Source of the DNA: Liolophura sinensis
Lineage: Eukaryota; Mollusca; Polyplacophora; Chitonida; Chitonidae
Direction: 5' to 3'
DNA length: 60,000 nt
Assembly: GCF_032854445.1 (NCBI RefSeq)
Contig: NC_088296.1
Location: 24,437,604 to 24,497,603, forward strand
Shown here piece by piece: positions 24,220 to 36,559 of this stretch; positions within the stretch are counted from its first letter, which is position 1; each line of letters starts with the position of its first letter. The translations under genes were made by a program, and so were the position numbers. The notes under the pieces are model-generated. The model worked only from the letters and a program-made list of their open reading frames with translations, was not told the origin of the DNA and did no database searches.

Positions 24220-26100
24220 TTACAGTTTATGTATTAATCTTAGAGACTCTAATACCGTTCTCACGTTAGCCTTCCATACTATTCACTGATCATGTAATAG
24301 TCTCAGTGACTTTAATATCGTTCTCACATTATACTGTACACTGGTATAAATATTCACAGTTTATGTAATAGTCTCAGTGAGTGTAATGCCATTCTCACAT
24401 TGCCCTTTCGTACTATTCACTGATCATGTAATACAAGTAGTCCTGCTGATTGTTCAAAACCCAATGATTGTTTACACTTCAGGTAATAGTCCTACTGACG
24501 ATTTACACTTCATGTAATAGTCTGTCTGAATATTTACACTGCAGCTAATAGTCCTACTGACTATCTAAACTTCAAGTAATAGTCCTACTGTAATAGCCCT
24601 ACTGACTATTTACACTTCGGGTAACAGTTCTACTTACTGTGCACAGTTTAGATGAAAGTCTTACTCACTGTTTACAGTTTAGACAAAAGTCTTACTGACT
24701 GTCCACAGTAAATATAATAGCCTTACTGTTCACAGTTTAGAAAACTAACTGTCTACAGTTTAGATAATAGTCTTATTGACTGTTTACAGTTTAGATAATA
24801 GTTTTGCTGACTGTTTGTATTTTAGATAATAGTCTTACTGACTGTCCAGAGTTCATATAATAGCCTTACAGTTTGGATAATGGACTGTCCACAGTTTAGA
24901 TGAAAGTCTTATTGACTGTTCACAGTTCAGATATCAGTCTCGCTGACTGTCCACAGTTTAGATAAAATTCTTACTGACGGACCACAGTTTAGATACTAGT
25001 CTTCCTGACTGTCCAACGTTTATATACTTGTCTTACTGACGGTCAACAGTTTAGATATTAGTCCTACTGACTGTCCGCAGTTTAGATACGAGTCTTCCTG
25101 ACGGTCCACAGTTTAGATAAATGTCTTACTGAATGTCCACAGTTTGGATATTAGTCTTACTGACCGTCCACTGTTTAGATAAATTTCTTCCTGACTGTCC
25201 ACAATTTAGATACTAGTCTTCCTGACTGTCCACCGTTTAGATAAATGTCTTCCTGACTGTCCACAGTTTAGATACTAGTCTAACTGACTGTCCACAGTTT
25301 AGATATTAGTCTTACTGACTGTTCACTGTTTAGATAATAGTCTTACTGACTGTCCACAATTTAAATAATAGTCTTACTGACTGTCCACAGTTAAGATAAT
25401 AGTCTTACTGACTGTCCACAGTTTAAATAATAGTCTTCCTGATTGTCCACAGTTTAGATACTAGTCTAACTGACTGTCCACAGTTAAGATAATAGTCTTA
25501 CTGACTGTCCACAGTTTAGATACTAGTCTTCCTGCCTGTCCACAGTTTAGATACTAGTCTTCCTGACTGTCCACAGTTTAGATATTAGTCTTACTGACTG
25601 TCCACAGTTTAGATATTAGTCTTACTGACTGTCCACAGTTTAGATACTAGCCTTCCTGACTGTCCACAGTTCAGGTACTAGCCTTCCTGACTGTCCACAG
25701 TTTAGAAACTAGTCTTCCTGACTGTCCACAGTTTAGATACCAGTCTTACTGACTGTCCACAGTTTAGATACTAGTCTCCCTGACTGTCCACAGTTTAGAT
25801 ACTAGTCTCCCTGACTGTCCACAGTTTAGATACTAGTCCTTCTGACTGTCCACAGTTTAGAGTATAGTCTTACAGACTGTCCACAATTTAACAAATAGTC
25901 TTTCTGACTGTAAACAGTTTCGATTATAGTCTCACTGTCCGTCCACAGTTTAGATACTAGTCTTCCTGACTGTCCACAGTTTAGATAATAGTCTTCCTGA
26001 CTGTCCAGAGTTTAGATACTAGTCTTCCTGACTGTCCACAGTTTAGATACTAGTCTTAATGACTGTCCACAGTTTAGATACTAGTCTTACTGACTAACCC
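24220..26100 (+). repeat. 31-bp minisatellite, copy 2 (expanded)
   Basis: Same unit as at 18360-19335 but nearly twice as long, roughly 55-60 units, again ending at 'ctaacccatgatgaaatg'. The left part (24.22-24.45 kb) holds diverged relatives with 'gtaatagtctcagtgact'. Several adjacent units near 25.5-25.85 kb are identical, which suggests recent expansion. Confidence 0.9.
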
Positions 26101-27059
26101 ATGATGAAATGAATAGAAAACCTGTCGCTTATTCAGGTTGTTTACGAAGTAATTAGACCACTGACTGACTTTTAATGTATGGTTTAGATGAGGATTTTAT
26201 CGTTTTTGTTTATAAAGATTTAAAGGCTAGAGGGTTCGGGAAAAATCGTATCCATCATCATTTGAGAGAGCATTCAATGCTTTTAATACATTCTTTCTAG
26301 CTGACAAGACTTCGACAATTGTTCAACTGGTTAGTACTTTCTGCTATCCCATAAATGTGGCGTTGAACATGGGCCAAAGGCGGTGCGATAAATATCTCAA
26401 TCTTTTGCCAACAATGTTGAGATCTAACTGACTGCATTGATATAAATAAGCCTATCACAAACTACACACGTGCCGAACTGCTCTGTTTTGCTACGACTTA
26501 GATACTTTTGGAACTACTTTATCAGTTTCATCTCTAATGTGTACGTAAGACTGATGTTGCCGTCAAAGTTTTTGAATATTCTTGTCCTGTAAGCTTACAT
26601 ACGTAGACATAGACGCTACGATCTTGTCCTGTCACCACCGATATTCCCATGATTTCTTTGAGGTTATCCTCTGGCAATCATGTTCGTAAACAGAAAACAG
26701 TTATCTGTCCCTATTTCCAGTCTCTAGTCCCTTATTCCCAGTTCCCAGTTCTCTATTAGTGTGTTCAGCATTAAATTCCATATCATATAGAATGCCACAG
26801 AATCATTTATTTTATGTGTAGAATTCTTTCGAAAATACCAATCTGCATTTAAAATATACTTTTTTATTTTAAATTCACAAACATTCAGTTTAATTCTGTG
26901 CCAGCAAACAGTCTACATCATGACAAAGGACAGTGAACATGTACTAAACACGATATTCCATTTCACACAGCATTGCCCAAAGTTAATTACTTCCTGTTTA
27001 TACTATTCCCATGAATATAACAATCTCCTTGGTAACAATAAAATTGAAAAAAACCTCAC

Positions 27060-27960
27060 ATGACTTCAGTGTTATCTTGTGCCAGGCTACAACCTACATC
27101 ATTAGAATACATGCATTGAGTATTTGATGTCATACAATTTAGCCTGGCACAGAGTGAACTACTTCCAGAGTACATGTATGTTCTTCTCTAGAATTTACCG
27201 ATCTCCCCGTCAACAATAGAATTCACAGGAATTCAGTGTTATCCTGTGCCAGGCTACAACCTACATCATTACAAAGGGTAATGTATTGAGCATTAGATCT
27301 CATACAATTTAGCCTGGCACAGAGTAAACTACTTCCAGAGTACATGTATGTTCTTCTCTAGAATTTACCGATCTCCCCGTCAACAATAGAATTCACAGGA
27401 ATTCAGTGTTATCCTGTGCCAGGCTACAACCTACATCATTACAAAGGGTAATACATTGAGCATTAGATCTCATACAATTTAGCCTAGCACAGAGTAAACT
27501 ACTTCCAGAATACATGTATGCTCTTCTCCAGAATTTACCGATCTCCCCGTCAATAACAGAATTCACACGAATTCAGTGTTATCCTGTGCCAGGCTACAAC
27601 CTACATCATTACAAAGGGTAATGTATTGAGCATTAGATCTCATACAATTTAGCCTGGCACAGAGTAAACTACTTCCAGAGTACATGTATGTTCTTCTCTA
27701 GAATTTACCGATCTCCCCGTCAACAATAGAATTCACAGGAATTCAGTGTTATCTTGTGCCAGTCTACAAGCTACATCATTACAAAGGGTAATGTATTGAG
27801 CATTAGATCTCATACAATTTAGCCTGGCACAGAGTAAACTACTTCCAGAATACATGTATGCTCTTCTCCAGAATTTACCGATCTCCCCGTCAATAACAGA
27901 ATTCACACGAATTCTGTGTTATCTTGTGCCAGGCTACAACCTTCATCATTACAGAGGACA
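27060..27960. repeat. Palindromic ~170-bp satellite, copy 2 (about 5 units)
   Basis: The string 'ctacaac' or its variant starts at 27087, 27254, 27424, 27594, 27764 and 27934, so the spacing is 167 bp and then 170 bp four times. Arms 'ctgtgccaggcta' and 'tagcctggcacag' are kept in most units. Two subtypes alternate in the last four units: one with 'gagtacatgtatgttc' and 'caacaatagaatt', the other with 'gaatacatgtatgctc' and 'caataacagaatt'. Confidence 0.9.
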
Positions 27961-28550
27961 ATATATTGGACATTAAAAGCCATATTATATAGCCTGGTAC
28001 AGAGTAATACAATTTTCTTCATATGTTCTTTTTTATTATTAAAACTAGTATTTATTTTCCTGTACCAGTCTACAACGTAATGACTCTAAAGGACTAACCA
28101 TTGACCATTAAATGCCATAGCATATAACCTGGCACACACTAAATAATTTCTTACAGATGTTTTTTTATAATACATCGATCTCGAATGTAAAGAAAGACTA
28201 TTTCAAAAACTTGTCAAATTCAGTGTTATCATTTGCTAGCCACAACCTACATTACGCTAAAGGACAATGTCATGAGCATCATATGCCATATCATATATCC
28301 TGACATAGATCAGATAAAATACACACAGATTTTGCCCCATTTAAAAAAAAACTCGGGCTTATCCTATACAATATAATCAAACGAAATTTCAAAGGATTTT
28401 TTTTATTTTATCTTGAATATCGTTACGTTATCAAAAACAGCATGTGTAGGGAATTATTTACTCTGTGCCAAGCTATATAATACGAAGTCGATGGTCAGTG
28501 CATTGTGTCCTAGTTTGATGTAGGCTGCATCATGACACAGGATAACAGTG
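27961..28550. repeat. Decayed satellite units, the last one inverted
   Basis: Diverged units continue ('tagcctggtacagagtaa', 'gtaccagtctacaacgt', 'aacctggcacacac'). At 28450-28545 a unit appears in reverse orientation ('actctgtgccaagctat' to 'tgacacaggataacag'). The array thus ends in an inverted element. Confidence 0.65.
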
Positions 28551-29425
28551 ATTTTTTTTTCAACAATTTCAAATGTGACTATGTTAGTACTGGAGTTTAG
28601 AGTAAAGTCGATAGCAGATTAGATAACTGGTTTCGCCCCACATCGAATCATGTTGAACTCCGCCAATATCCAGCAGGCGCGCTGGTCAGGTTAACCCTAC
28701 TTATGTACGTTTACTAGTAATTGCATTTCCTCGAAATCCAAAAGATTTAGGTCACAGTTTCACGTAGTTTACTACTGGCTGTTTACAACAATATGTAATA
28801 TGCGGACTACAAGTTTACAAATACGTGTAGAAGTTACAATTACTTCAGAACTGTTTACATGATATGATATTGCTCAGGTAAATTGTGCACATTTAATAAA
28901 AGTTTTATGGTATGCGCGACAGATAACACAACTCCGTCATTTTACAGTGTATTATCTTCATTGGATAAAGACAGCGGTCTAAAATATATATAGATACAGA
29001 CACATTAAGACTAAATGTAGACAACTACACACAATGTATACACATTTGCATCACACCAAATGAATTAAATACCATGCACCAATAAACAAATATTTGTAAA
29101 TATTGTAAATGTCACAATGAAACTAGACAGTAGTTCAGTAATTGAAGCTTGAGAATATAGAAATGCGTTTATCACTGCTGCAGAGTTAACATCCAAACAT
29201 TACAATCAAGTCATGCACAGAATGCTAATTAATTCACACTGATATCCAATACATGTATGGGTGCAGTGTAAGTATAATGACTGTTCATAAAATACCATCA
29301 ACCAAACCTTTTATAAATCAACACATTTAAAGAACAAGATTTTACTTTCATTTTGATAGATATAATTTAGGCATTAGCCACACACATAACTAGACACAAT
29401 TTATATAAAATGTAAACACACAAAA
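28551..29425. other. AT-rich spacer, nothing recognised
   Basis: No open frame, repeat family or RNA gene could be supported here. Confidence 0.4.
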
Positions 29426-29439
29426 AGCCATCGGGTCAG

Positions 29440-29602
29440 TCTTGGGTCGAGTCACACCTAAGATTTGAAAAGAGGAAGTTGTATCTTCCTCGCTTGGCGT
29501 TCAGCATTAGGGGGATACTGCAGCGACTGGTTGACCCGTATCAGTATATGACTGAAAAATTATGACGGTAAACCCCAAGCACTCACTCACAAGAAGCCTA
29601 AA
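29440..29602 (-). mobile_element. SINE-like repeat with 'agtgagtgcttggggttt' head
   Basis: Read in reverse it begins 'gtgagtgagtgcttggggtt', has 'tttttcagtcatat', then 'actgatacgggtcaaccagt'. The same head and 'cagtcatatgacgacgaag' core occur at 30449, 52135 and 54826. I recall this family as common in mollusc genomes. Its class (SINE or MITE) is not settled by this window. Confidence 0.55.
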
Positions 29603-30078
29603 CCCCTTACTCCATAGAGGAACAGTCCAGAGTTTTCACATCTAAAACAGGCGATTAAATTTCAAATGGTTTGAAATTGGAAATGGCCCGATTCTGAAAT
29701 CGATTTAATACATTTTGTATTTGATTTGTATAAAATTCCGTATGCAGTTTAGAACAGAATTATTTTCAGCTTAAGGAGATTCCACACCCTTGCCGATAAT
29801 GGACTGGATCAGCGGGTTTAGTACGTAGTTGAAAACCAATAAATATGACTAAAAAGTACATATGTCAACTTTGTCAGACGCTAATAATGGAGATAAAGTA
29901 AAGATAATCAATACGTGAAGAGTGGATTTCCGTGCAGTTGTTCCAAAGCTTGAGAATGGTACATAATCTGAGTGGCTTGTTGTCTCTCCTATATCGGTGA
30001 ACAGAATTGTGTGGCTTGTTGTCTCTCCTATATCAGTGAACACAATCTGTGTGGCTTGTTGTCTCTCCCACAACGGTG

Positions 30079-30080
<2 letters not shown>

Positions 30081-30152
<72 letters not shown>
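30081..30152. repeat. (CA)n microsatellite, about 36 units
   Basis: Uninterrupted CA dinucleotides. It is preceded by three imperfect ~50-bp repeats of the 'gtggcttgttgtctctcc' string (29972-30070). Frames crossing it are artefacts of the repeat. Confidence 0.98.
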
Positions 30153-30154
<2 letters not shown>

Positions 30155-30354
30155 TCCTCCGGATTCCTGGACTGCGCAAGGCAGGGAGAATTAAATGTAC
30201 CTCAACGTAACTAGTCCAGTGGGCAATTATATATGCATATATCGGGAGCAGTTAGGTATGGATTTTATCAATACATGGGCTGGTTTGGACTCCATTGTAC
30301 AGAGAGTTTTATAATGATATTAAATGTTATTTCAGGCGTACACGTACAGCATAG

Positions 30355-30413
30355 TTTATTTATTTATTGGTGTTTCACGCCGTACTCAAGAATATTTTAC
30401 TTGTCCGATGGCG
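30355..30413 (-). mobile_element. V-type SINE 3' fragment
   Basis: Only the tail is present in reverse: 'ttggtgtttcacgccgtact' followed by 'caagaatattttac'. The tRNA-like head is missing, as is typical of 5'-truncated copies. Confidence 0.75.
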
Positions 30414-30448
30414 CGTACAACATGGCAAAATACACAACAGTGAGTGAG

Positions 30449-30525
30449 TGCTTGGGATTTAATGTCGTACAATTTTTCAGTCATATGACGACGAAGTATT
30501 CCTTAGAACAGGAAGTGACTGATAA
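30449..30525 (+). mobile_element. SINE-like repeat fragment
   Basis: 'gtgagtgagtgcttgggatt', then 'tttttcagtcatatgacgac', then 'gaagtattcctta'. Same family as at 52135-52327, truncated at its 3' end. Confidence 0.6.
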
Positions 30526-31129
30526 CGTAACGTAGGATTTAACATTTAAAGGCAATTGACCTGGTTGAATAATCTTACCGAGTGTTCATAGTTCAGTCAA
30601 TAGGTTACATGTACCGAGAATTCACGATTTAGAAACTCGTTTTCTCACACTCTTCACTGCTCTGATAACAGTCTCGTTGTTTACGGTCCACGCCATCGTG
30701 TGCCGCAAGTGCATATGAAACATACTGCTTATATCGTAACTATAATTAGCTGTGATACGACAACATCACAAGCAAACATGATTTAACATTATATTGGGCT
30801 ACAAACAACGAAATAAGGCTTAAACACATACAACAAAGTCTATACTGATAAGTTTTTGTTCACGTGTGGTTCCTGTTCTTTGGTGTATTTCTTTCAATCA
30901 AGGTGGCCGATTGTTGTATCACTGCACAGATGTATCCGTCAGTGTATGCTGATCAACTTCAAATTCACGTTTAGTGCACGATAATCCAAGTATATTCCTC
31001 CGAAGAAAGGACGTGTGCAAATTTAGTGAAAAGGTGGATGCCTTTACGAATTCTCGAATGACCGTGAACAAAAAGTTGGACCGTTTAACTTGCAAGCTGC
31101 AACCAAGTTTCTAATTCACAGGTAACAGC

Positions 31130-33640
31130 TGAACCTGAGGATTCTAACTGCCTGTCTAGTCTTATGCATGACCAATACCCTAGAGCGAAACCACGTCTTG
31201 TGAACTCAATGGAGTCTCATGGTGTCAGCGCTGCACATCCCAACAAACGTATTATGGCCGTCAAAGTCCTGTCTTCTAACACCAAGAGAACCTATAGGAT
31301 GAACCTACAGCCGAATTTTTACGCCGGCGTAGTGTCATTGAAACATACAAAAATCAGTCCCCGCCTAGTTGGCAGGTCAACGGTGGCCCTTAATCCACCT
31401 TTACGAGGTGTCAAGAGTTACCCCCTGTAGAGATTTTCATTACCCGCCTTGACTCTGCTGCAGTGTGTGATGATATCCGTGGATACGTCAAACATCAGTT
31501 TGGCACTGACAACTTCAGACCAAATAAAACTCGTATTCCTCATTTTGGTTAAGTGTGTCGTCTTTCAGAGTCATTACTTAACTCTAAATATTGGTATGAA
31601 GAAGTTCTTGTGCGTAAATTCTACAAATCACATCAGCGGGATCCAGACAAAGAAAAGGCTATGTACCATACGTCCGTGGATTATAGTGATGATTATGGTT
31701 CTCCTTGGTACGGTGAAGATAAGTTCGGCTATTAACTCTGACTGTTTAACGTTACATTCATGGACTTACGTATCTCTACATACAGCATTACCTGTGATTA
31801 GATCTCTGTGATATCAGTGGCGTGTGTTTACTTCGAGAAATGCAGCTTCTAATCAGCAATATTGATATTCTAAACTCTAGCAATGCTGACTTCTATGGAC
31901 GTGGCGTTTCCACAGTGGATGATACAACCGTTGGAAAAGTAGACCCCATGGGGGCATTGCTATTCTGTGGTGAAAGTCGTTCATTGCTAAGAATAAATTC
32001 GTTGACTGTGTTGCTGGGATTCGTGTCGAATACATCTAATTCTAATTAATTTATTATTATTAATTATTTAATGAATTGTTTAAGTTAATTATTTGTGTTT
32101 ATTTGCCGACGGAGAGTCATGATAATCTTGACAGTTTTATCGACTGTCTCAGTGAGTTACGTGCTAATAATAAAGATTCTGATATTCCTAATGTTCTTAT
32201 TGGTGGTGACTGCAATGCGCATGCTTCACCCTTATTAGGTGATGAACTTAAATCTTTTTTGTGATTGGCTCAACTTACATATTTCAGACTTTGAATTCTT
32301 GCCCACCTGTTCTCACACTTATGTTCGTGACGCTCACTTAACAACTTCATGGTTAGATCATTTTGTTTCCTGTGTCAATATAAACAGGGCTGTTCAATCT
32401 GTTGAGGTCTTATACGAAACTGTTTCGTGTGATCATTTTCCTGTATGTATTACTCTCAGTTGTGATACTCGATCAACGCTGAGCTACAAGTCATTATCCA
32501 AAGAGTGTCGTTACTATCTAGCATGTGTCACATGACCGAGGTGTTTAACATTTTGTCCCAGGCAGAAACGTCTAATAAGAATCTTATTACACATCATGCA
32601 TTACGTTTTATTGTGTCTCAGTTTAAACCTAAAAAAAACCTCAGGTTTTAATGGTCTTCGTGCCGAACATTTGAAATATGCCCCGGACGCTATATTCACC
32701 TGTATATGTGCGTGAATGAGATAATGTTGTATGGACCTTGGTCACCTGATTTGATGTCATCATATCGTTATCACACATTGATTGGAAGGAATCTGGGGAA
32801 TGATCTGCTATCTCTAAAGTACTAGAATGTAACCTCCTACAACTATGTGAATTCCATCTGTATAGCTCTGCTTATTAATTTGGATTTAAACATGTCCATT
32901 CCACTGGTCAGTGTGTTTATGTACTGAGGGACGTTCATGGCAACCCAGTTTGTATATGCTTTTTAGACACCAGTAAGGCATTTGACAGGGTCAACCATCG
33001 GACTCTTTAAAAAAAAGTTGCTTGACGGAAATGTTCCTGTGTATATTGTGAAATCATTGTATGCCTAGTACATAGTGCAGACATTTGCTGTCAAATGGGG
33101 ATCGTCCATGTCATCATTTTTCTCAGCATGTAATGGTGTCAAGCAGGGAGGGATTTTATCTCCTTATTTTTTTCCTCTATACATGCATGACCTTGACATC
33201 AATCTCTCAGGTGCCGGTGTTGGTTGGAATAATGCAGGCTGTTTTATTAATCACTTGCTATGTGCCGACGACCTGTTTCTAGTGTGTCCTTTGGCTAACT
33301 TCTCTGCAAATACTCCCTGGTCGCTGTTATTCGTACGCAGACCATCACGATATAATTTACAGTACTAAAAGAGTGAGTGTATGATTGTCACCCCGCCTGG
33401 CTAGGATTGTAAACCACTTTGTGTTAAGTTATGTGTCATCACACTCATACACTTACTTGGGTCATATTCTCACCAGCGAGTTTACCGGCGATTGTGATAT
33501 TGAATCCCAGAGAAAGAAATTGGGTATTCCGGCCAACATGCCTCTGCGCAAATTTTCTGTGTGTTCCGCCTCTGTGAAAATATTCTTTTTAAGGCGGGCT
33601 GCTGTCATGTCTACTGTTGTCACTTAAGGTCTGTGTACTG
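31130..33640 (+). mobile_element. Decayed non-LTR retrotransposon (LINE)
   Basis: Pieces of the usual ORF2 appear in order in shifting frames. Endonuclease: CVYLPTESHDNLDSF and GGDCNAH at about 32.1-32.2 kb, then LDHFVSCVNINRAVQ with CDHFPV to 32.45 kb. Reverse transcriptase: FGFKHVHSTGQC and LDTSKAFDRVNH (32.88-33.0 kb), NGVKQGGILSP (about 33.13 kb), and the catalytic box as CADDL (33.26 kb). Thumb-like: YLGHILTSEFTGDCDIES (33.44-33.5 kb). The frame is broken by several shifts and stops, so it is inactive. The RT box has Cys in place of the usual Tyr or Phe. The segment 31.16-31.43 kb may be ORF1 or upstream sequence. The clade (CR1, RTE or Jockey-like) is not assigned. Confidence 0.85.
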
Positions 33641-33976
33641 TGAACCCATGTTCTGTAAGCTACGAATCATGTTAACAATACTTTCAGATGATTTCTTTAC
33701 TATAGAATAGCTCCATTGCTAGCGCGATGTTTGTCATTAATAATGTCCCATCATGTGGGGAGGTTTTGCCGAAAGCTATCTTTAGATTCTAGGAGAGGAT
33801 CCATTCTAGCAATAAGCATTTATTGAGAACCATTCTGTCATCGGATGTTATGTTTGTCTCTTCGATGCATTTCATATGGAACCAACTGTTATACTGAATT
33901 ATATAAGGAAGAGCCTATCCAGAAACTTTTGCAAATTTCTTTTCCATTCTTTTTTATTATGCATTATGCTATTCAT

Positions 33977-33978
<2 letters not shown>

Positions 33979-34057
<79 letters not shown>
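33979..34057. repeat. (AT)n microsatellite, about 39 units
   Basis: Pure AT dinucleotides close to the 3' side of the LINE remnant. The YIYI-type frames across it, on both strands, have no coding value. Confidence 0.98.
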
Positions 34058-34064
<7 letters not shown>

Positions 34065-34350
34065 CTTTATATAACTTTGATGATGATGTCTAAAATAAAA
34101 AAATAAATAAATAAATATAATAGACTTCCTGTTTGACAAAGAGAATTTTCTCCGTTCACCTGCTGTCAACCGAAATCAACGATCACAAAAATTAATTTCA
34201 AAAGAAGTGTTTAAAGCACCAGTCTGTTCTCGAATAAGCTCATACATGACTGACTTTCACACACAGGAATTTTCAGTAGATTAGCGTTTTCTCAATTACG
34301 TTTCAGGTTACATATAAATACAGTCTGTAGATGTTTGGGGCTATCTTATA

Positions 34351-34608
34351 TTGGGCTTTCAGTTGGTTAGCGCGCTAGAGCAACATAACCCAGGAACCTC
34401 TCACCAACGCGGTCTCTGTGAGTTCAAGTACAGCTCATGCTGGCCTCCTCCTCCATGCTGGCGAAAAAGGGAAGGTTTGTAGCAACCTGCGGTTTCGTCG
34501 GGGATTTGTCCGGTGTCTTCCCATCATAATGCTGGCTGCCGTTGTATAAGTGAAATATTCTTGAGTACTGTATAATACACCAATCAAAAAAAAAAAATAA
34601 ATAAATAA
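34351..34608 (+). mobile_element. V-type SINE, nearly full length
   Basis: Head 'agttggttagcgcgctagag', B-box-like 'gagttcaagtac', body 'gcaacctgcgg', tail 'aagtgaaatattcttgagta', ending in A-rich 'aataaataaataaat'. The first bases of the head are changed, so it is older than the copies at 2348 and 17206. Confidence 0.85.
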
Positions 34609-34689
34609 ATACTTTGGACGTAGTACAGAGTTATACAACATGAAGCAATTTAATGAAACTCGAGCATGACAATATATTTTGGCAAACAT

Positions 34690-35900
34690 TTAAACTAATT
34701 ATATGAAGTTGACGATTTAAACGTATGAAATGTATTGGCCTGCCATAACGTTAGAATTTAATACCTGGTAGTAACAGGCCTGGAACAATTTCAGCAGATT
34801 TAAACATTTGCTTTAAACGACGTTTCCAAAACGAAAAACGCCATCCTATGGACAGCTAACGGATTTGCTTATTTTATTTATTTCTATTGTGCAGCTTACC
34901 CGTGTGTCCACGTTTGTTTTAACAATCAATCTCAGACTATACCTTTAACGTTCATAGTGGTATTCAACATCTCACTGCCACGACTAACTACTATAGTTTT
35001 GAACACCGTATTGGTTTTGAACACCCCCGTGCAATGTTTTTGAAGGTATTTATCTCCTTACTACAATTTGAGGAACACTCCCCTGCCATGGTTTTTGAAC
35101 ACGTCATTGTGTCTATGCCTTTCGAACTAACGAGCTTTAGCCTAAACAGAAATATACATGTTTACATATACATGTACCAGACGTCAACCGAACTGGACGT
35201 CTTGGACCAATAATCGCATGAAAGTACTTGTAATGAAAGAAATTAGGAGGGTTCCACGAGAAGAGAAGCAGTCAACAGCATTAGTGATGATATAAAGACT
35301 CAAAGAAGTTCTCTAGGTAACTGGATTAAATGAGTGTGCGACTTGTGAACATCTATCATGCTAGTCTAAGAGTTCTCTGTAATCAAAACACATGCCCTAG
35401 TTGCATTTTCATTGCAACTGTTTATATATTCGAATTGGTGATATAATTCAATATGCCCCGGTTAACCATCTGCAGGTAGACATCGCACTTTGCTTTACGT
35501 AACCTAGATTTTTTCTTCTCAATGTCAAGTACATGTAGTAGATAGTAATATATCTACTGTGTAAACAACAGCGAACCCGCTAACTATGAAATCCTCCGCT
35601 CACCCCCTGATAAAGAATATGTGTATACCAGTACTCCTTCACAGGTAAAGTTCAAGCCTCCCGCTACCTGTGCCATCATTTTAGTAAATATGACTTCAGG
35701 TTTCTACTAATATCTGATGATGTCAGACTGACATTTCCAGAGCTGTTGCTACAAGCAACATTATTTTAATCTATACTATACACATATGCAAAAACTCGAA
35801 AACATGGATAAAGAGATATTCCAACAGAAGTCTTTACGACTTTACGACCAGTAATCCCTAGTTACTACAAGCCTAATCACTGTAATTTCAAGGCGATATA
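34690..35900. other. Spacer without recognised features
   Basis: No supportable gene, RNA or repeat family was seen. A short region at 34.98-35.12 kb repeats 'gttttgaacac' three or four times. Confidence 0.4.
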
Positions 35901-35902
35901 CA

Positions 35903-36000
35903 TTATATTTATTTATTTAATTGATTGGTGTTTAAGCCGTACTTAAGAATATTTCATTTATAATAAGGTGGCCAGTATTATGGTTGGAGGAAACGTCTCT
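35903..36000 (-). mobile_element. V-type SINE 3' fragment
   Basis: 'ttgattggtgtttaagccgt', 'acttaagaatatttcattta' and 'gccagtattatggttggagg' match the SINE tail and V-like body in reverse. The remainder is absent. Confidence 0.75.
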
Positions 36001-36157
36001 GTGTTGGCTGATTTTTCGCCAGAATTCAATCATCAAAACGACGCATTGGGTACGCTGCGCCTGAGTGGTAATATGAGAGCTTAAATCGGATCATCCACAG
36101 TTCTGGTTGGTTGTTTTGTGTTAAAGCACGACATATACGTATGTATACACCACAACT

Positions 36158-36499
36158 CTAACTGCCCTTCCGTATGTCTAAATCGGAGGCTCTATGAACA
36201 GAAAAATGAGCATTATACCGAAAGCAGCATAGCATATATCTGCATAGCACAGATAAATGCGAACTGTTGCCATCAGTTTCAATTTTAACCACATGAAAAA
36301 TCCTCTTCTCAGATTGTATCCACCTATCATCACACAGATATCCCCAAATCTCTTCCACTGTTTTTTCGAACTTACCTTGTCCGGGAGATAACATAATTTT
36401 ATCGGCCAAGTCATCGTACGAAAAGTTTGACAAGTGGAGCACATACCTATGAGTGAAAATGTACAAAAACCAGAGGCTATAAAACAACTTTGGTCTCAA
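36158..36499 (-). pseudogene. Possible SRCR-domain remnant
   Basis: The minus-strand frame of 113 codons contains IMLSPGQGKFEKTVEEIWG followed by YLCDDRW. This fits the opening of a scavenger receptor cysteine-rich domain (pattern: G-x-(V/F)-E-x..-W-G-x-x-C-D-D-x-W). The later cysteines and the VVCRQLG motif are not visible. A strong donor-like 'caaggtaagt' lies inside this frame just before the KFEKT codons, which argues against the motif being coding. It may be a relic exon or a coincidence. Confidence 0.3.
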
Positions 36500-36559
36500 G
36501 GGTATGTATTGCTAGTGTTACAGAACGGATCTACAGACACAGTCGACCACAAAAGTTCA

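Larger units (their letters stand above)
20655..28000. repeat. Tandem segmental duplication, copy 2 (~7.3 kb)
   Basis: It starts directly at the end of copy 1. Relative to copy 1 it has about 1.6 kb extra at 20.99-22.61 kb and about 0.5 kb extra at 23.21-23.70 kb, a longer 31-bp array and more satellite units. Whether the extra pieces are insertions here or deletions in copy 1 cannot be told from two copies. Confidence 0.85.

Noticed and set aside
29849-30194. Frames rich in Cys-Val or Thr-His across the (CA)n tract
   Set aside because: Produced by translating a dinucleotide repeat; no start context or conserved sequence.
33845-34169. Tyr-Ile repeat proteins on both strands
   Set aside because: Direct translation of the (AT)n tract.
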